From assembly GCA_033064195.1 (NCBI GenBank), contig JARBJD010000075.1:62001-126000 (forward strand): a stretch of 64,000 bases of DNA. Direction: 5' to 3'. Every line of letters begins with the position of its first letter. Position 1 is the first letter of the stretch. The stretch comes from Blattamonas nauphoetae. Its lineage: Eukaryota > Preaxostyla > Oxymonadida. This document shows, piece after piece, positions 33,342 to 43,272 of the stretch. Both the position numbers and the translations under genes were made by a program. The notes under the pieces are model-generated. The model made no database searches, had not been told where the DNA came from, and saw only the letters and a list, made by a program, of their open reading frames with translations.

Positions 33342-34957
33342 CTAATAAATATACTCATCCTCTGAATCATCATCATCCTCCTCTGACTGAACAACTGTTG
33401 ATCCTCTCCTTGCATTTGCTGCTGTATTTTGCCTCCTAAAGAAGAATGAGACTGAGATGGGGTCACACGTTTTCTTTTCTTCGAGTTCAACAACCTGTGT
33501 TTGGAGAAGATAATGCTGCAATGTTCCTATCCGTACGTTGATTTGTTTGATTTCTTCTTGGAGTTTTGTCTGCGCCTGTTTCAGTCTGATGAGGGGTTGT
33601 GTGTTGCCGACTTGTTCTCCGTACATCTCCATCTCTCCTTTGAGAGTTTCCACTGTTTCGGTTGTTTCTGCCAGCTCTGTCGTCATTGTCTGGATATCTC
33701 GGTCCAGTTCTTGGGTTCTGTCCGTGACTTTCCGTAAATCATCGTTATGCGTTCGAAAATCATCCAGAAGATCTTTGCAATCTTGGTTGAAGAAGCGTTC
33801 TCGAGATTTCACTTTTTCAACTTCTCCTTGGACTTCACGAACCACTTTGCCCAATTGTTTCATGACACCTTTTCGAATTTCCATGAGGTTCTTCAAATTT
33901 TCTTTTGATTCTTCAAGCTGAGCAAACCAATCTTTTTGCGATTGCGTCATATTGCGTCGAACGCGCAGTTGCGAAGCCATTTTCTCAACTTCGATTTGCC
34001 AGTCAGCTTGAGAGAAATGTGATTTTGGAGCAAATGGCCTTCTAGAAGGACAAAATGAAGTTCTTCATGACCAAGAAGATGAAAAAACATACAATCCTCC
34101 TTGTGGTCCTCCAGCTTTTGCGCTCATTCCTTCTTCCCACTTCCACTGTTGTTTGGTCTCCTTTTTCTGAGATTTTTTCTCTCCAAATCCAAAATAATCA
34201 TCGTCACTATCTCCAAAACCTGCTTTTTCTCCATCTTCATCGTCCTTTTTTTTCTTCTTCTTTTCTTCATCATCATCTAACGACGGTGGCATGAGAGCAT
34301 TTGGATCGTCGTCATCATCAACCATATCTTCATCTGACATATCTCCTTGGTCGTCGTCTTCTCCATCATCATCTGTGACGACCATGTCTTCCACGTCAGA
34401 GGCTTTTGGGAAACGAGGATTTCGAGGTTTCAGATCTTGTTTTGAGAGACAGAGATCACAGAGCCAGTTTAATGCATAGCATACCGATTCTCCGTATGCT
34501 TGTTTGATTTGTGTGACTGCGTAGTCATGCGGAAAATCAGCTTCACGAAGTTTTTGAATGATGAGGTTGGAACGAGTGTTTGAATCATCATCAAGAGCAG
34601 CTTTGCTAGGATAGCTCCAACCTGCTTTATCTGACAACCATTCAAAAAGAGAACTCATTTGGTAGAACTGCTCTTGAGGGTTTCGAGCAGGGACGGCAAA
34701 GTAGTAAACGGAGAATGGGAGAAACTTCCTAATATTAGGAAAATGAGATGAGAGATGTGATAGTATTGAAGAATTTTTGATTATTTGTGATAAATCAATT
34801 GAAGGAACGAACAAAACCGTTTTCTTAGGAAATTTCGCTCATAATCGAGAACCATCAGCTTCTGGACAATCGTACTTGACAAAACAAATGGAGAGGTATC
34901 ATCTGCAGATGCAGTGATGTTTCGTTTCTTCGGACGACCCGATGTTGTCGATTCCAT
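33342..34957 (-). CDS. IFT57: IFT57, intraflagellar transport complex B subunit
   Basis: Three exons (34818-34957, 34093-34728, 33342-34041) with introns of 89 and 51 bp give 491 aa. The N-terminal calponin-homology-like domain is diagnostic: KLMVLDYERNFLRK, FSVYYFAVPARNPQEQFYQ, LFEWLSDKAGW and KQAYGESVCYALNWL. A long acidic linker (DDDDPNALMPPSL) follows, then the coiled coil typical of IFT57 (MTQSQKDWFAQLEESKENL through QPLIRLKQAQTKLQEEI). IFT57 stabilises IFT-B with IFT20 and connects to kinesin-2. A 33-bp stretch at 33435-33467 has GTGTGA..TTTAG borders, is a multiple of three and lacks a stop, so it may be an intron or coding (480 versus 491 aa). Confidence 0.93.
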
Positions 34958-35025
34958 TGAGCAGTACCCATAAGCCAAATTGAAAACTAGTGAGACATTC
35001 AACCCCCCTCTCCAACTCTCTTTCG

Positions 35026-35523
35026 ATGGTGGCATACGGCTCAAATGTTTTCGGAGCACTCACCAAAGTTGAGATGGATAAAATAGGAAAGAGAAAAGAA
35101 CGTGGAGGACCGGACGACAGAAAATGGCCATCAACCAAAAACGAACCAATGAACGACCGCTCAGCCATCATCTCCATCAGATACATTGATCCGCATGTAA
35201 CAGACAACGTCGTTGTTGACAATCTACACACTGGACAGTTGATTAATTCATGTCGCATCTCCGTCACTCTGTCTCACTGAACTGTCGACAGCATTCACCG
35301 TTCACGACACTCGCTCACAGGCTGCTGACAGAGAAGACGGATCAGCAAAAGAGGGCGAGACAGACTCAGCCAGACTGTTCGTCCGGTCATCGTCGCACAT
35401 CACTGCCATTGTTGACCGTCTCTTCACTTTGCCTTCCTTCCTTACAACCACGCCACATTGGCAACACTGACTCTGTTACCCTCGAGGCAGAGTTTGCAGT
35501 TCAGTGACCACGACTTGCTCCTC
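35026..35523 (+). pseudogene. Decayed coding stretch left of the palindrome
   Basis: From the ATG at 35026 (MVAYGSNVFGALTKVEMD) a frame runs to a stop at 35278-35280. Coding-like sequence then continues in other frames (STAFTVHDTRSQAADRE, then TLTLLPSRQSLQFSDHD) up to the palindrome border. The frame changes suggest a broken host gene. The family is not recognised; the opening YGSNVFGAL faintly recalls an RCC1 repeat. Confidence is low. Confidence 0.25.
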
Positions 35524-37099
35524 CATACAGTCGGTCGGAATGTTGAGGAATTTGTAACTCGTCATGTCAAACGTAAAACTGTAGAATTGCATTTTTCATC
35601 AAAAAGGAAAAAAGTGTCAAACCTCTGTCTGTCTCATGTGTCGACATTCGATTATCTTTCAAAATTTCCATTCAAAATTCCATATCAAGATTTCTACATC
35701 ATTGTTGAGCACATTCTTCAACTTTTTTCGTGATCGTGTGCTGAGAGAATGAGGAGAGTATTCGATTGGAAAAAAGAAGACAACAAAGGACGATACCGGA
35801 ACAACTCAGAGAAGACATAGGGTGCTGGGCGCATTCAAGGGTCTCGTACAACCAGCTTGGGAAAAATGATGATCCAGTCGTGGAGGAAGAAAAGAGCGTA
35901 TTTTCAAGGAATCAGAAAGCAGTGTACTATGCTTGATAAAAGAAGACAGTAGAAGAGAAATATCATGAAATCAAACCTAAATTTTTGATAGAGAATCAGA
36001 GAAAACACATCGTTTGGAAATCCGAAGAGCAAACCCATCTGACTTTACTAGACTCGATTCAAAATAGATTGTCCAAATTTCAAGAAGTCTGAGGGGAGCT
36101 TGTTGAACAGTGATACATAGATTTGATGATGTTCAATTCGGTTCGCATATCCATTTTTGTCTCTCAAAGTTCCACCCACTCCGGTTTATCAACACGAGTG
36201 GAGACGACTTTCAACAGAATGAGAGATTTGCACTGATGTCTGGAAATAGTTTGTTTGCCATTTGCTTTCTTTGAAGTTGTACTTTCAAAGTTTGAGATGA
36301 AATCAGTGTCCGAATCGTACAGATTTCAGAAATTTACATTGTTGGTTGACAAAATTATTAAGACGGCAAACCAAATACTTCCGGACATCAGTGCAAATCT
36401 CTCATTCTGTTGAAAGTCGTCTCCACTCGTGTTGATAAACCGGAGTGGGTGGAACTTTGAGAGACAAAATGGATATGCGAACCGAATTGAACATCATCAA
36501 ATCTATGTATCACTGTTCAACAAGCTCCCCTCAGACTTCTTGAAATTTGGACAATCTATTTTGAATCGAGTCTAGTAAAGTCAGATGGGTTTGCTCTTCG
36601 GATTTCCAAACGATGTGTTTTCTCTGATTCTCTATCAAAAATTTAGGTTTGATTTCATGATATTTCTCTTCTACTGTCTTCTTTTATCAAGCATAGTACA
36701 CTGCTTTCTGATTCCTTGAAAATACGCTCTTTTCTTCCTCCACGACTGGATCATCATTTTTCCCAAGCTGGTTGTACGAGACCCTTGAATGCGCCCAGCA
36801 CCCTATGTCTTCTCTGAGTTGTTCCGGTATCGTCCTTTGTTGTCTTCTTTTTTCCAATCGAATACTCTCCTCATTCTCTCAGCACACGATCACGAAAAAA
36901 GTTGAAGAATGTGCTCAACAATGATGTAGAAATCTTGATATGGAATTTTGAATGGAAATTTTGAAAGATAATCGAATGTCGACACATGAGACAGACAGAG
37001 GTTTGACATTTTTTTCATTTTTGATGAAAAATGCAATTCTACAGTTTTACGTTTGACATGACGAGTTACAAATTCCTCAACATTCCGACCGACTGTATG
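35524..37099. repeat. 1.58-kb near-perfect palindrome (long terminal inverted repeats)
   Basis: Left arm 35524-36263 and right arm about 36361-37099 are inverted copies of each other of about 740 bp, nearly identical by eye, around a spacer of about 97 bp. The tips are CATACAGTCGGTCGG and its complement. Only scattered differences appear, such as AAAAGGAAAAAAG against AAAATGAAAAAAA at about 35609. No open frame of note is inside. It has the form of a foldback element or large MITE; no clear target duplication is seen at the borders. Confidence 0.85.
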
Positions 37100-37517
37100 T
37101 TCAAGTCTACATCGTCAGATCCGATGAACGCTGGAACGACATTCGCGACATTCGGGATTGCCCTCGCATTCGAATACACAGATATCCCATTCACACATCC
37201 TGTCGCTCGGAGCTATCCTTCACAATCTGACCCCTCGCAGCACTCACCATTACTCGACAAGTACGGGGTTTTACGGCCCATCAAGTGCAATTACACCCAT
37301 CTATGTCCATTTCATGATGCGAATTGTGAACTTTGTTCATTGATTTCAGAAATATAGTGATCAACCCAAATCATACTATGTTTATCATTCCCAGATTCCA
37401 ACCATTGACAAATGACACTTTATCCACCGCTCACTTCTTGATAAAAGTGTAATATATGGAAATCTATCAAAAAAGTTGGATCTTACAATTTAGCAATGAC
37501 TTAGCTTCACAAACTGA
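37100..37517. other. 418-bp stretch between palindrome and MITE pair
   Basis: Fairly GC-rich to 37350, then AT-rich. A plus-strand open stretch continues to 37357 without family resemblance; it could be the far side of the decayed gene into which the palindrome inserted, but nothing proves this. Confidence 0.3.
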
Positions 37518-38112
37518 TAGTGGCGTCACCAATACGTTCCATGTCAACAATTCGTGCTTTTTTGAGGAATTATCACTTTTGGTGAAACTAAGAAAAAAAT
37601 AAATTTTTTGAATTTTCTTCCCACTGGATCCCAAAACATCCTCACAATAGCTCTTTTCAACCACTTTTTTCATGTGTTCTCGTCATAACTTCACAACTTG
37701 TGAACCGATTTTGATGAAATTTTCCACAGAAACGTTTGTTTGGTGAAATGAACATTTTGAAGAAAAATTGGAAAAAAAATTGTAGGGATCTGGGAAGATA
37801 TGAAAAAAGTCTGTTTTTCGCCCAGAAAAATTTCATGGGAAAAAAATTTTATTTTTTTGAGCGTCTTTTATCGATATGTTTACGAAAATAATGCTTTTTC
37901 TTCGGTCTCAAACGGATGTCTGGTTATGGAAAAATGATCGTCAAAAGTTTGGAAAATGTGTGGCGTTTCGCTGTATAACGTGTTTTGAGGTTTTCTCGGG
38001 ATTCAGTGGGAGGAAAATTCTAAAATTTTATTTTTTTCTTTGTCTGACAAAAAGTGATAATTCCAGAAAAAAGCACGAATTGTTGACATGGAACGTATTG
38101 GTGACGCCACTA
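37518..38112. mobile_element. MITE-like element A, 595 bp
   Basis: Begins TAGTGGCGTCACC and ends in the exact complement; terminal inverted similarity extends about 60 bp and continues weakly inwards. No coding frame. Contains a core shared with the other elements of this island (TTGATGAAATTTTCCACAG and a GAGGTTTTCTCGGGAT block). TA dinucleotides stand at both tips, as expected for Tc1/mariner-type insertion, though they also form part of the palindromic tip. Confidence 0.75.
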
Positions 38113-38115
38113 TGA

Positions 38116-38713
38116 TAGTGGAGTCACCAATCGGTGTCCTGTCACCAATCGGTGCTTTTTTCTTGAAAAATCACTATTGGTCAAACTAAGAAAAAAATAA
38201 AATTTTAGAATTATACTCCCACCCAATCCCGAGAAAACCTCAAAATACCCCCTTTTGCCCGATGAAAAAAATCGTTTTGGCAATATCTCAACAACCCGTG
38301 AACCGATTTTGATGAAATTTTTCACAGAAACGTTTTTTTGGTGAAACAAACATTTTGAAAAAAAGTTACAGAAAAAATTCTGGGTATTTGGGAAAATCGA
38401 AAAAAAACCATATTTTTCACGATAAAACCTTCTTAGCAAAAAATTCGTTTTATTTTTTGTTCATCTTTTGTCGAGATCTATACGATTGCAATGCATTTTA
38501 TTTGATTCAAAACGGATAGCTAGTTCTGGAGAAATGAGGGCAAAAAGTTGAAAAAAATGTGTGCATTCGTAACGTTAAAGGTATTTTGAGGTTTTCTCGG
38601 GATCGGGTGGGAGTATAATTCTAAAATTTTATTTTTTTCTTAGTTTGACCAATAGTGATTTTTCAAGAAAAAAGCACCGATTGGTGACAGGACACCGATT
38701 GGTGACTCCACTA
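38116..38713. mobile_element. MITE-like element B, 598 bp, adjacent sister of A
   Basis: Starts three bases after A. Tips are TAGTGGAGTCACCAATCGG and its complement, differing from A at a few positions. Inverted similarity covers about 100 bp at each end (CCTCAAAATAC facing its complement). The internal core GTGAACCGATTTTGATGAAA is close to that of A and of the element at 42075. Non-coding. Confidence 0.75.
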
Positions 38714-39159
38714 TGAGTTGAGTCTCGATGCACCAGTTTCTTTTTTTCACAGTTCGAATCCAAGTCGATTCTCAAATCACCTTTGATCACACAGATGGTA
38801 CTTGTTTTTGATTTGGAAGATTTTTGTTACAGTTGGGATGATATTGGAGACACCTATATACTTTAAAGTGTCTTGAATTGTGAATACATGACTTCCTTCG
38901 TCCGAAATCTTCAGAATTCGTGTGACTTTTCAAACTGACAGGTCGGTGAGAATCACTAAATTGCAGTTGGGGAAGAATTTTTGAGATCTAGATAAATGTT
39001 CGAACACCCTTCTTCAAATCTTCTCTCATCACACAGCCGAGAAATACATAGTCCATTCTCTTTTATTCGTTAGAGACACCATTCGACCTCATTTTCATGA
39101 AACAAAACCAAATACTGCCTAGTTGGACTAATTTAAATGATTCTGCAAAAATTTTGGAG
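38714..39159. other. 446-bp gap inside the repeat island
   Basis: AT-rich, non-coding. A GTTCGAATCC at about 38752 resembles a tRNA T-arm, but no tRNA can be folded around it. No repeat partner was noticed. Confidence 0.4.
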
Positions 39160-39737
39160 CTAAAGACCCATTATTGGGCCCAGTAGCCACATACAGCAAA
39201 TGCACAATTAAACCTGAAACTTCACAACGTCATATCTCCAAAACCAACCATCCGTTTTCAACCAAAAAAGGGTCATTATATTTGGAAAAACCTCAAAAAT
39301 CGATATTTCCGAAAAAAGTAGAAAAATTTTGCCTCTGTGAGTGTTTTCGAGAAAAAATGGGTTTTTCGACTTTTTTCCAGAAACCCATAATTTTGTTCCA
39401 ATTTTTTGCTAAAATGTTCGGATCATCCAAAAAAAGCATCTGATTAAAATGTCTTGACAATTCAGTCACTGGTTGTTGAGATATTGCAAAAATGAATTGT
39501 GAAAAGTGACACTTTTCAAGTACAAGGCTATTTTCTCAATGACTCGCCGGAGATTTTTTTCAAAATTTTATTTTTTTCTTAGGTGGACAATGTTCATCAG
39601 ATTCTGGGAAAATCTCGATTTATGGCGGTTGAATGAATTTCTGCGCTTTTGTGACAGCACTATTATCTCAAATAGTCCAACGAAGAGAACAATAAAATAC
39701 TTGATTTCTTTGAAGATAAAAATCTGAGAATGCCTCA
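39160..39737. repeat. Repeat copy, undisrupted relative of the transposon's target
   Basis: Starts GACCCATTATTGGGCCCAGT and carries CCATCCGTTTTCAACCAAA, AACCCAT and TGTTGAGATATTGC, the island's shared core. Its first 100 bp align with the two sides of the transposon at 39959-41647. Its distal part (39322-39737) is repeated in inverted orientation at about 42830-43230. It ends near GACAGCACTATTA, a right-tip-like sequence. Non-coding. Confidence 0.65.
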
Positions 39738-39958
39738 CTTCGCTGTATACTGAAAGTATACATATTTTTTGAAACTTTTTGAGCTCGTTTCTCCACTACC
39801 AGACGTCCGTGTTTTGCTTTTGGTGCGGTCAAAAAATCACTGAAATACATGTATCTGCCAGAAATGGAGATTTTTTCTGGGAAATATAAGTTTGGTGAGA
39901 AAATAATCCTGCATTAATTGAAGCGCTATGGACCCATTGTTGGGCGCTGTAGCCTCAT

Positions 39959-41647
39959 CAGGGTACCAAGGATCCAGGGAACTTTCCCAAAAATCACTAT
40001 TAAGGGTGAGAGTATTCCAAGCTTCACAAATTGCATCCCTTTCTCAGTCATTTATTTTTTTAATGGAATGTCGCATTAATTTAACTCGGTTCAAATCCTT
40101 TTTGGAGGACTATCTCGAAGAACAAGTACTCAGTCAACTGATCAAGGACCTCAGACAAAACGCCACAATGAACAAAGCACAACGAGTGAGATGGCTTCTA
40201 AATAAACTAAAACAAATCCAAGTACCAAAACCCATTCCAAAAAAAATTCTCGGAGCCGCTCTTGATGTTCCCCCCAACACATTCCAAAAGGCAGAAAGAT
40301 GTACCAAAAAATATCTGGACAATGGCCATCCTCTCATGAAGTTGACAATAAAACAAGAAAATGAGCTCGTACAAACGATTCTTGACGCTTCGAAGACTGG
40401 AGAACCTTGGATGTTGATAGATCTGCCAAAAAAGGTTCATGAAAAATATGGGGTTAAAGTAAGCAGGGAATGGCATACCGGCTTTTTGAGGCGACACATG
40501 GGAAGTGTTCAAGCAACAAGGTTTACCCCTAGAGCTGTCGAAAGGATGCGAGTTGATATTCAGACGATACAAGACTATGAAAAAGATTTAGAAAAAGAAC
40601 TTGCAAAATACCACCCAACATTTGAATTTCAGACCGACGAATCCCAGTATCATCAATACGAGGACGTGTACGATCGAACTTTTCTGATTCCAAGCGGAGA
40701 AACAGAAGGCAAACATATTCCTGTGAAACGAAGCGAGAAGGCTCTAACACTTCTCCCTCTGATATGTTTGGATGGATTGAGTTGCCGACCATATATAGTA
40801 ACGTCTGGACACTTTAATCAACAAGAATTGACGTCATACGGCGTAATGATTGGAAGAGACTGCGAGATTCTTGCTCACACCAACCAATGGGTGAATGCCG
40901 ACATCTTCCGAGACTTTCTCCAGGTGATAGTTATTCCTGAGATACAGAAAAAAAGGAATGAATGCAGAATGAATGAATTGAGAGCACTACTAATCTTGGA
41001 CGGCTGCAAAGTGCATACGACTGATTCGGTTCTGTCTCTCTGCTCAGAGAATGGCCTTGATCTCTATGTATTCCCTCCAAATGCTACGCATTTACTCCAG
41101 CCCCTGGATCTCGGAGTGTTTGGGCGCTGGAAGCAAATCATAGCAGACAATAGGCGCCTGTCCAGCTCAGATTCCTATGCGAAAATATTGGCCCATGCGG
41201 TATCCGCCTTCCACCAATGCACCGGCTCGGTGCAGGTAACAGCCGCGTGGAAGGCTGGAGGTATTATTATGGAGAGGGATACACAAGGCTTCGTTGCCAG
41301 GATCGACAAAAAAAAGTTTGAGGAAATCTATGCAAAGATAACGCAAGACCGAAAACAAACCGTTACAAGTGGAATGAATTGGCCAATTCTCAATAAAAAT
41401 GCTGTATTTGGGAAGCAATATCGAAAGGAGGGAAAGAAAATTGCAAGAAAAGCACCCAAACCGAAAGCATCAAAAGTACAGTAAGGATCGTGCTGGCAGC
41501 CTTGTCTGTCAAACCACTTCATGTGTGACCGGTCCGTCAGAATATAGTTTCTTCTTTTTTGTGACAACATAAGTGTGAGAAGGGAAGGAGATAACGTCTC
41601 CCTCAATAATGAAATTTGGGAAAATGCCCGGTATCCTTGGATCCCTG
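39959..41647 (+). mobile_element. pogo/Tigger-like DNA transposon, 1.69 kb
   Basis: Class II element of the Tc1/mariner superfamily. Imperfect terminal inverted repeats of about 45-50 bp were found: left CAGGGTACCAAGGATCC..TTTCCCAAAAATCA, right the complement of CAGGGATCCAAGGATACC..TTTCCCAAATTTCA. It encloses one long transposase frame. By comparison with the undisrupted repeat at 39160 the insertion added the element plus a two-base AT, a TA-like target duplication. The open frame and recognisable ends suggest a young, possibly active copy. Confidence 0.75.
40063..41484 (+). CDS. pogo-like DDE transposase
   Basis: 473 aa from the ATG at 40063 (MECRINLTRF). The same frame is open back to 39928, but that part overlaps the terminal repeat, so the internal ATG is preferred. 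The N-terminal 130 residues are basic and helical, with a likely helix-turn-helix DNA-binding region. The DDE_1 catalytic core shows FQTDESQ (first D, about residue 192), ALLILDGCKVHTTD (second D, about 313) and VFPPNATHLLQPLDLGVFG (third D, about 349), i.e. 35 residues between the last two. PPNATHLLQPLD is a signature of pogo/Tigger/jerky transposases. No stop or frame break was seen. The C-terminus is lysine-rich. Confidence 0.88.
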   Translation: MECRINLTRFKSFLEDYLEEQVLSQLIKDLRQNATMNKAQRVRWLLNKLKQIQVPKPIPKKILGAALDVPPNTFQKAERCTKKYLDNGHPLMKLTIKQENELVQTILDASKTGEPWMLIDLPKKVHEKYGVKVSREWHTGFLRRHMGSVQATRFTPRAVERMRVDIQTIQDYEKDLEKELAKYHPTFEFQTDESQYHQYEDVYDRTFLIPSGETEGKHIPVKRSEKALTLLPLICLDGLSCRPYIVTSGHFNQQELTSYGVMIGRDCEILAHTNQWVNADIFRDFLQVIVIPEIQKKRNECRMNELRALLILDGCKVHTTDSVLSLCSENGLDLYVFPPNATHLLQPLDLGVFGRWKQIIADNRRLSSSDSYAKILAHAVSAFHQCTGSVQVTAAWKAGGIIMERDTQGFVARIDKKKFEEIYAKITQDRKQTVTSGMNWPILNKNAVFGKQYRKEGKKIARKAPKPKASKVQ

Positions 41648-42074
41648 ATACAGCAAAACGCACACAAAAACAGTGAACTTTTCGACGTCACATCTCCACA
41701 ACCAATCATCCGTTTTCAACCAAATAAAGTGCATTCCATTCGTAAAGATCTCGACAAAATGTACTCAAAAAAGAAAGACTTTTTTCTTAGATAATTTTGT
41801 CGAGACAATATGGGTTTTTTGGGATTTTCCCAGAAACCCAGCATTTTTTTTCGAATTTTGTCCAAAATGTTCGAATCATCAAAAAAATGATCTGGGAAAA
41901 ATTCCATCAAAATTGGTCCACGAGGAACTCAGAGATGATGATGGTTGATACTCGTCATGGTGGTTTTCTTTTTCGCAGAAAACCAGATTTATACTCCTCA
42001 TCTGTCAATATGACTGTGAACTGAACCCGATGGAAGAAAACTTATGAACGACGAACCGGAAGAGTTATAGTAGT

Positions 42075-42650
42075 GTCAAGAATCCGTACATATTCAAAAA
42101 TCCGTACAATGGGGATTGAAAAATTTAGATGGGTCAAACTAAGAAAAATAAAATTTGGTTCCGCGCCGAAACCCCTGTGTCGGGAGAAAACCTCAAAATA
42201 CTGTTTCCTTTAGGCATCCACATATTTTTCTCAACTTTTTGCCCTCATTTCTCCACAACCAGCCATCCGTTTTGAATCAAATAAAATGCATTGTGATCGT
42301 AAAGATCTCGACAAAAGCTGCTCAAAAAATAAACCGCTTTTTTTACTAAGAATTTTTTGTCGAGAAAAATATGGGTTTTTTTCCATTATCCCAAATATCC
42401 AGAATTTTTTCTCCAAATTTTTTTCAAAATGTTCATTTCGCCAAAAAAACGTTTTTGTGAAAAACTTCATCAAAATCGGTTCACTGGTTGTTGAGATATT
42501 GCCGAAACAATTTTATTTTTCGGGCAAAAGGGGGTATTTTGAGGTTTTCTCCCGACACAGGGGTTTCGGCGCGGAACCAAATTTTATTTTTCTTAGTTTG
42601 ACCAATGTATATTTTTCAAGCCCCATGTTACGGATTTATGAAAAGTTCGG
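42075..42650. mobile_element. MITE-like element D with GC-rich inverted arms
   Basis: Arms 42093-42201 and about 42527-42635 are inverted copies over about 110 bp and include CCGCGCCGAAACCCCTGTGT and its complement. The left tip is near TAGTGTCAAG. The centre (CCGTTTTGAATCAAATAAA, TCGACAAAAG, ATCGGTTCACTGGTTGTTGA) is homologous to elements A and B. Non-coding; borders approximate. Confidence 0.65.
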
Positions 42651-42769
42651 TTTATTGAAACATCTATTAGTCATTTTTTTCTAATTTTTATTTTTTTCCT
42701 AGTTGGGCAATATCTATCTGTTTTCGAGAAAATCTCGATTTATGGCGGGTTAATGAATTTCGGCGCCTT

Positions 42770-43272
42770 TCTGACGGCACTATTAAAAACTGATTTTTAT
42801 AAAAAAAAGATGAACAATTTTGCCTTTGTGAGTCATTCTCAGATTTTTATCTTCAAAGAAATCAAGTATTTTATTGTTCTCTTCGTTGGACTATTTGAGA
42901 TAATAGTGCTGTCGCAAAAGCGCAGAAATTCATTCAACCGCCATAAATCGAGATTTTCCCAGAATCTGATGAACATTGTCCACCTAAGAAAAAAAATAAA
43001 ATTTTGAAAAAAATCTCCGGCTAGTCATTGAGAAAACCGCCATGTACTTGAAAGGTGTCACTTTTTTCAATTCACTTTGGTTTTATCTCAACAACCAGTG
43101 ACTGAATTGTCAAGACATTTTAATCAGATGCTTTTTTTGTTGATCCGAATGTTTTAGAAAAAAATGATGGGTATCTGGAAGAAAGTTGAAAAACCCATCT
43201 TTCTCGAAAACACTCACAAAGGCAAAATTGTTCATCTTTTTTTATAAAAATCAGTTTTGAATAGTGCCGTCA
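42770..43272. mobile_element. Inverted-repeat element C, rearranged
   Basis: Ends are CTGACGGCACTATT at about 42776 and its complement at 43258-43272, each followed by about 50 bp of matching sequence (ACTGATTTTTATAAAAAAA). Inside, 42830-43230 is the inverted counterpart of 39322-39737, including an internal tip AATAGTGCTGTCGC at 42902. The order of tips indicates nested insertion or inversion rather than a simple MITE. Non-coding. Confidence 0.6.

Larger units (their letters stand above)
39918..42000. repeat. Repeat copy split by the pogo-like transposon
   Basis: The left piece (39918-39958, GACCCATTGTTGGGCGCTGTAG) and the right piece from 41648 (ACAGCAAAACGCAC, then CCATCCGTTTTCAACCAAA and GTCGAGACAATATGGG) together match the continuous copy at 39160. 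The right limit, about 42000, is approximate because no matching tip was found. Confidence 0.6.

Noticed and set aside
35524-37099. CRISPR-like or retroelement origin of the palindrome
   Set aside because: It has no direct repeats with spacers, no reverse transcriptase frame and no primer-binding site; the inverted arms alone explain it.
37875-38439. Short open frames inside MITEs A and B (79 and 109 codons)
   Set aside because: They are near-palindromic AT-rich translations with Phe/Lys runs, occur in several elements by symmetry and lack any domain.
38740-38775. tRNA gene suggested by GTTCGAATCC
   Set aside because: No acceptor stem, D-arm or anticodon arm can be paired around it.
39928-40062. 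N-terminal 45 codons before the transposase ATG at 40063
   Set aside because: They overlap the terminal inverted repeat (39959 onward) and flanking repeat DNA, so they are unlikely to belong to the protein.
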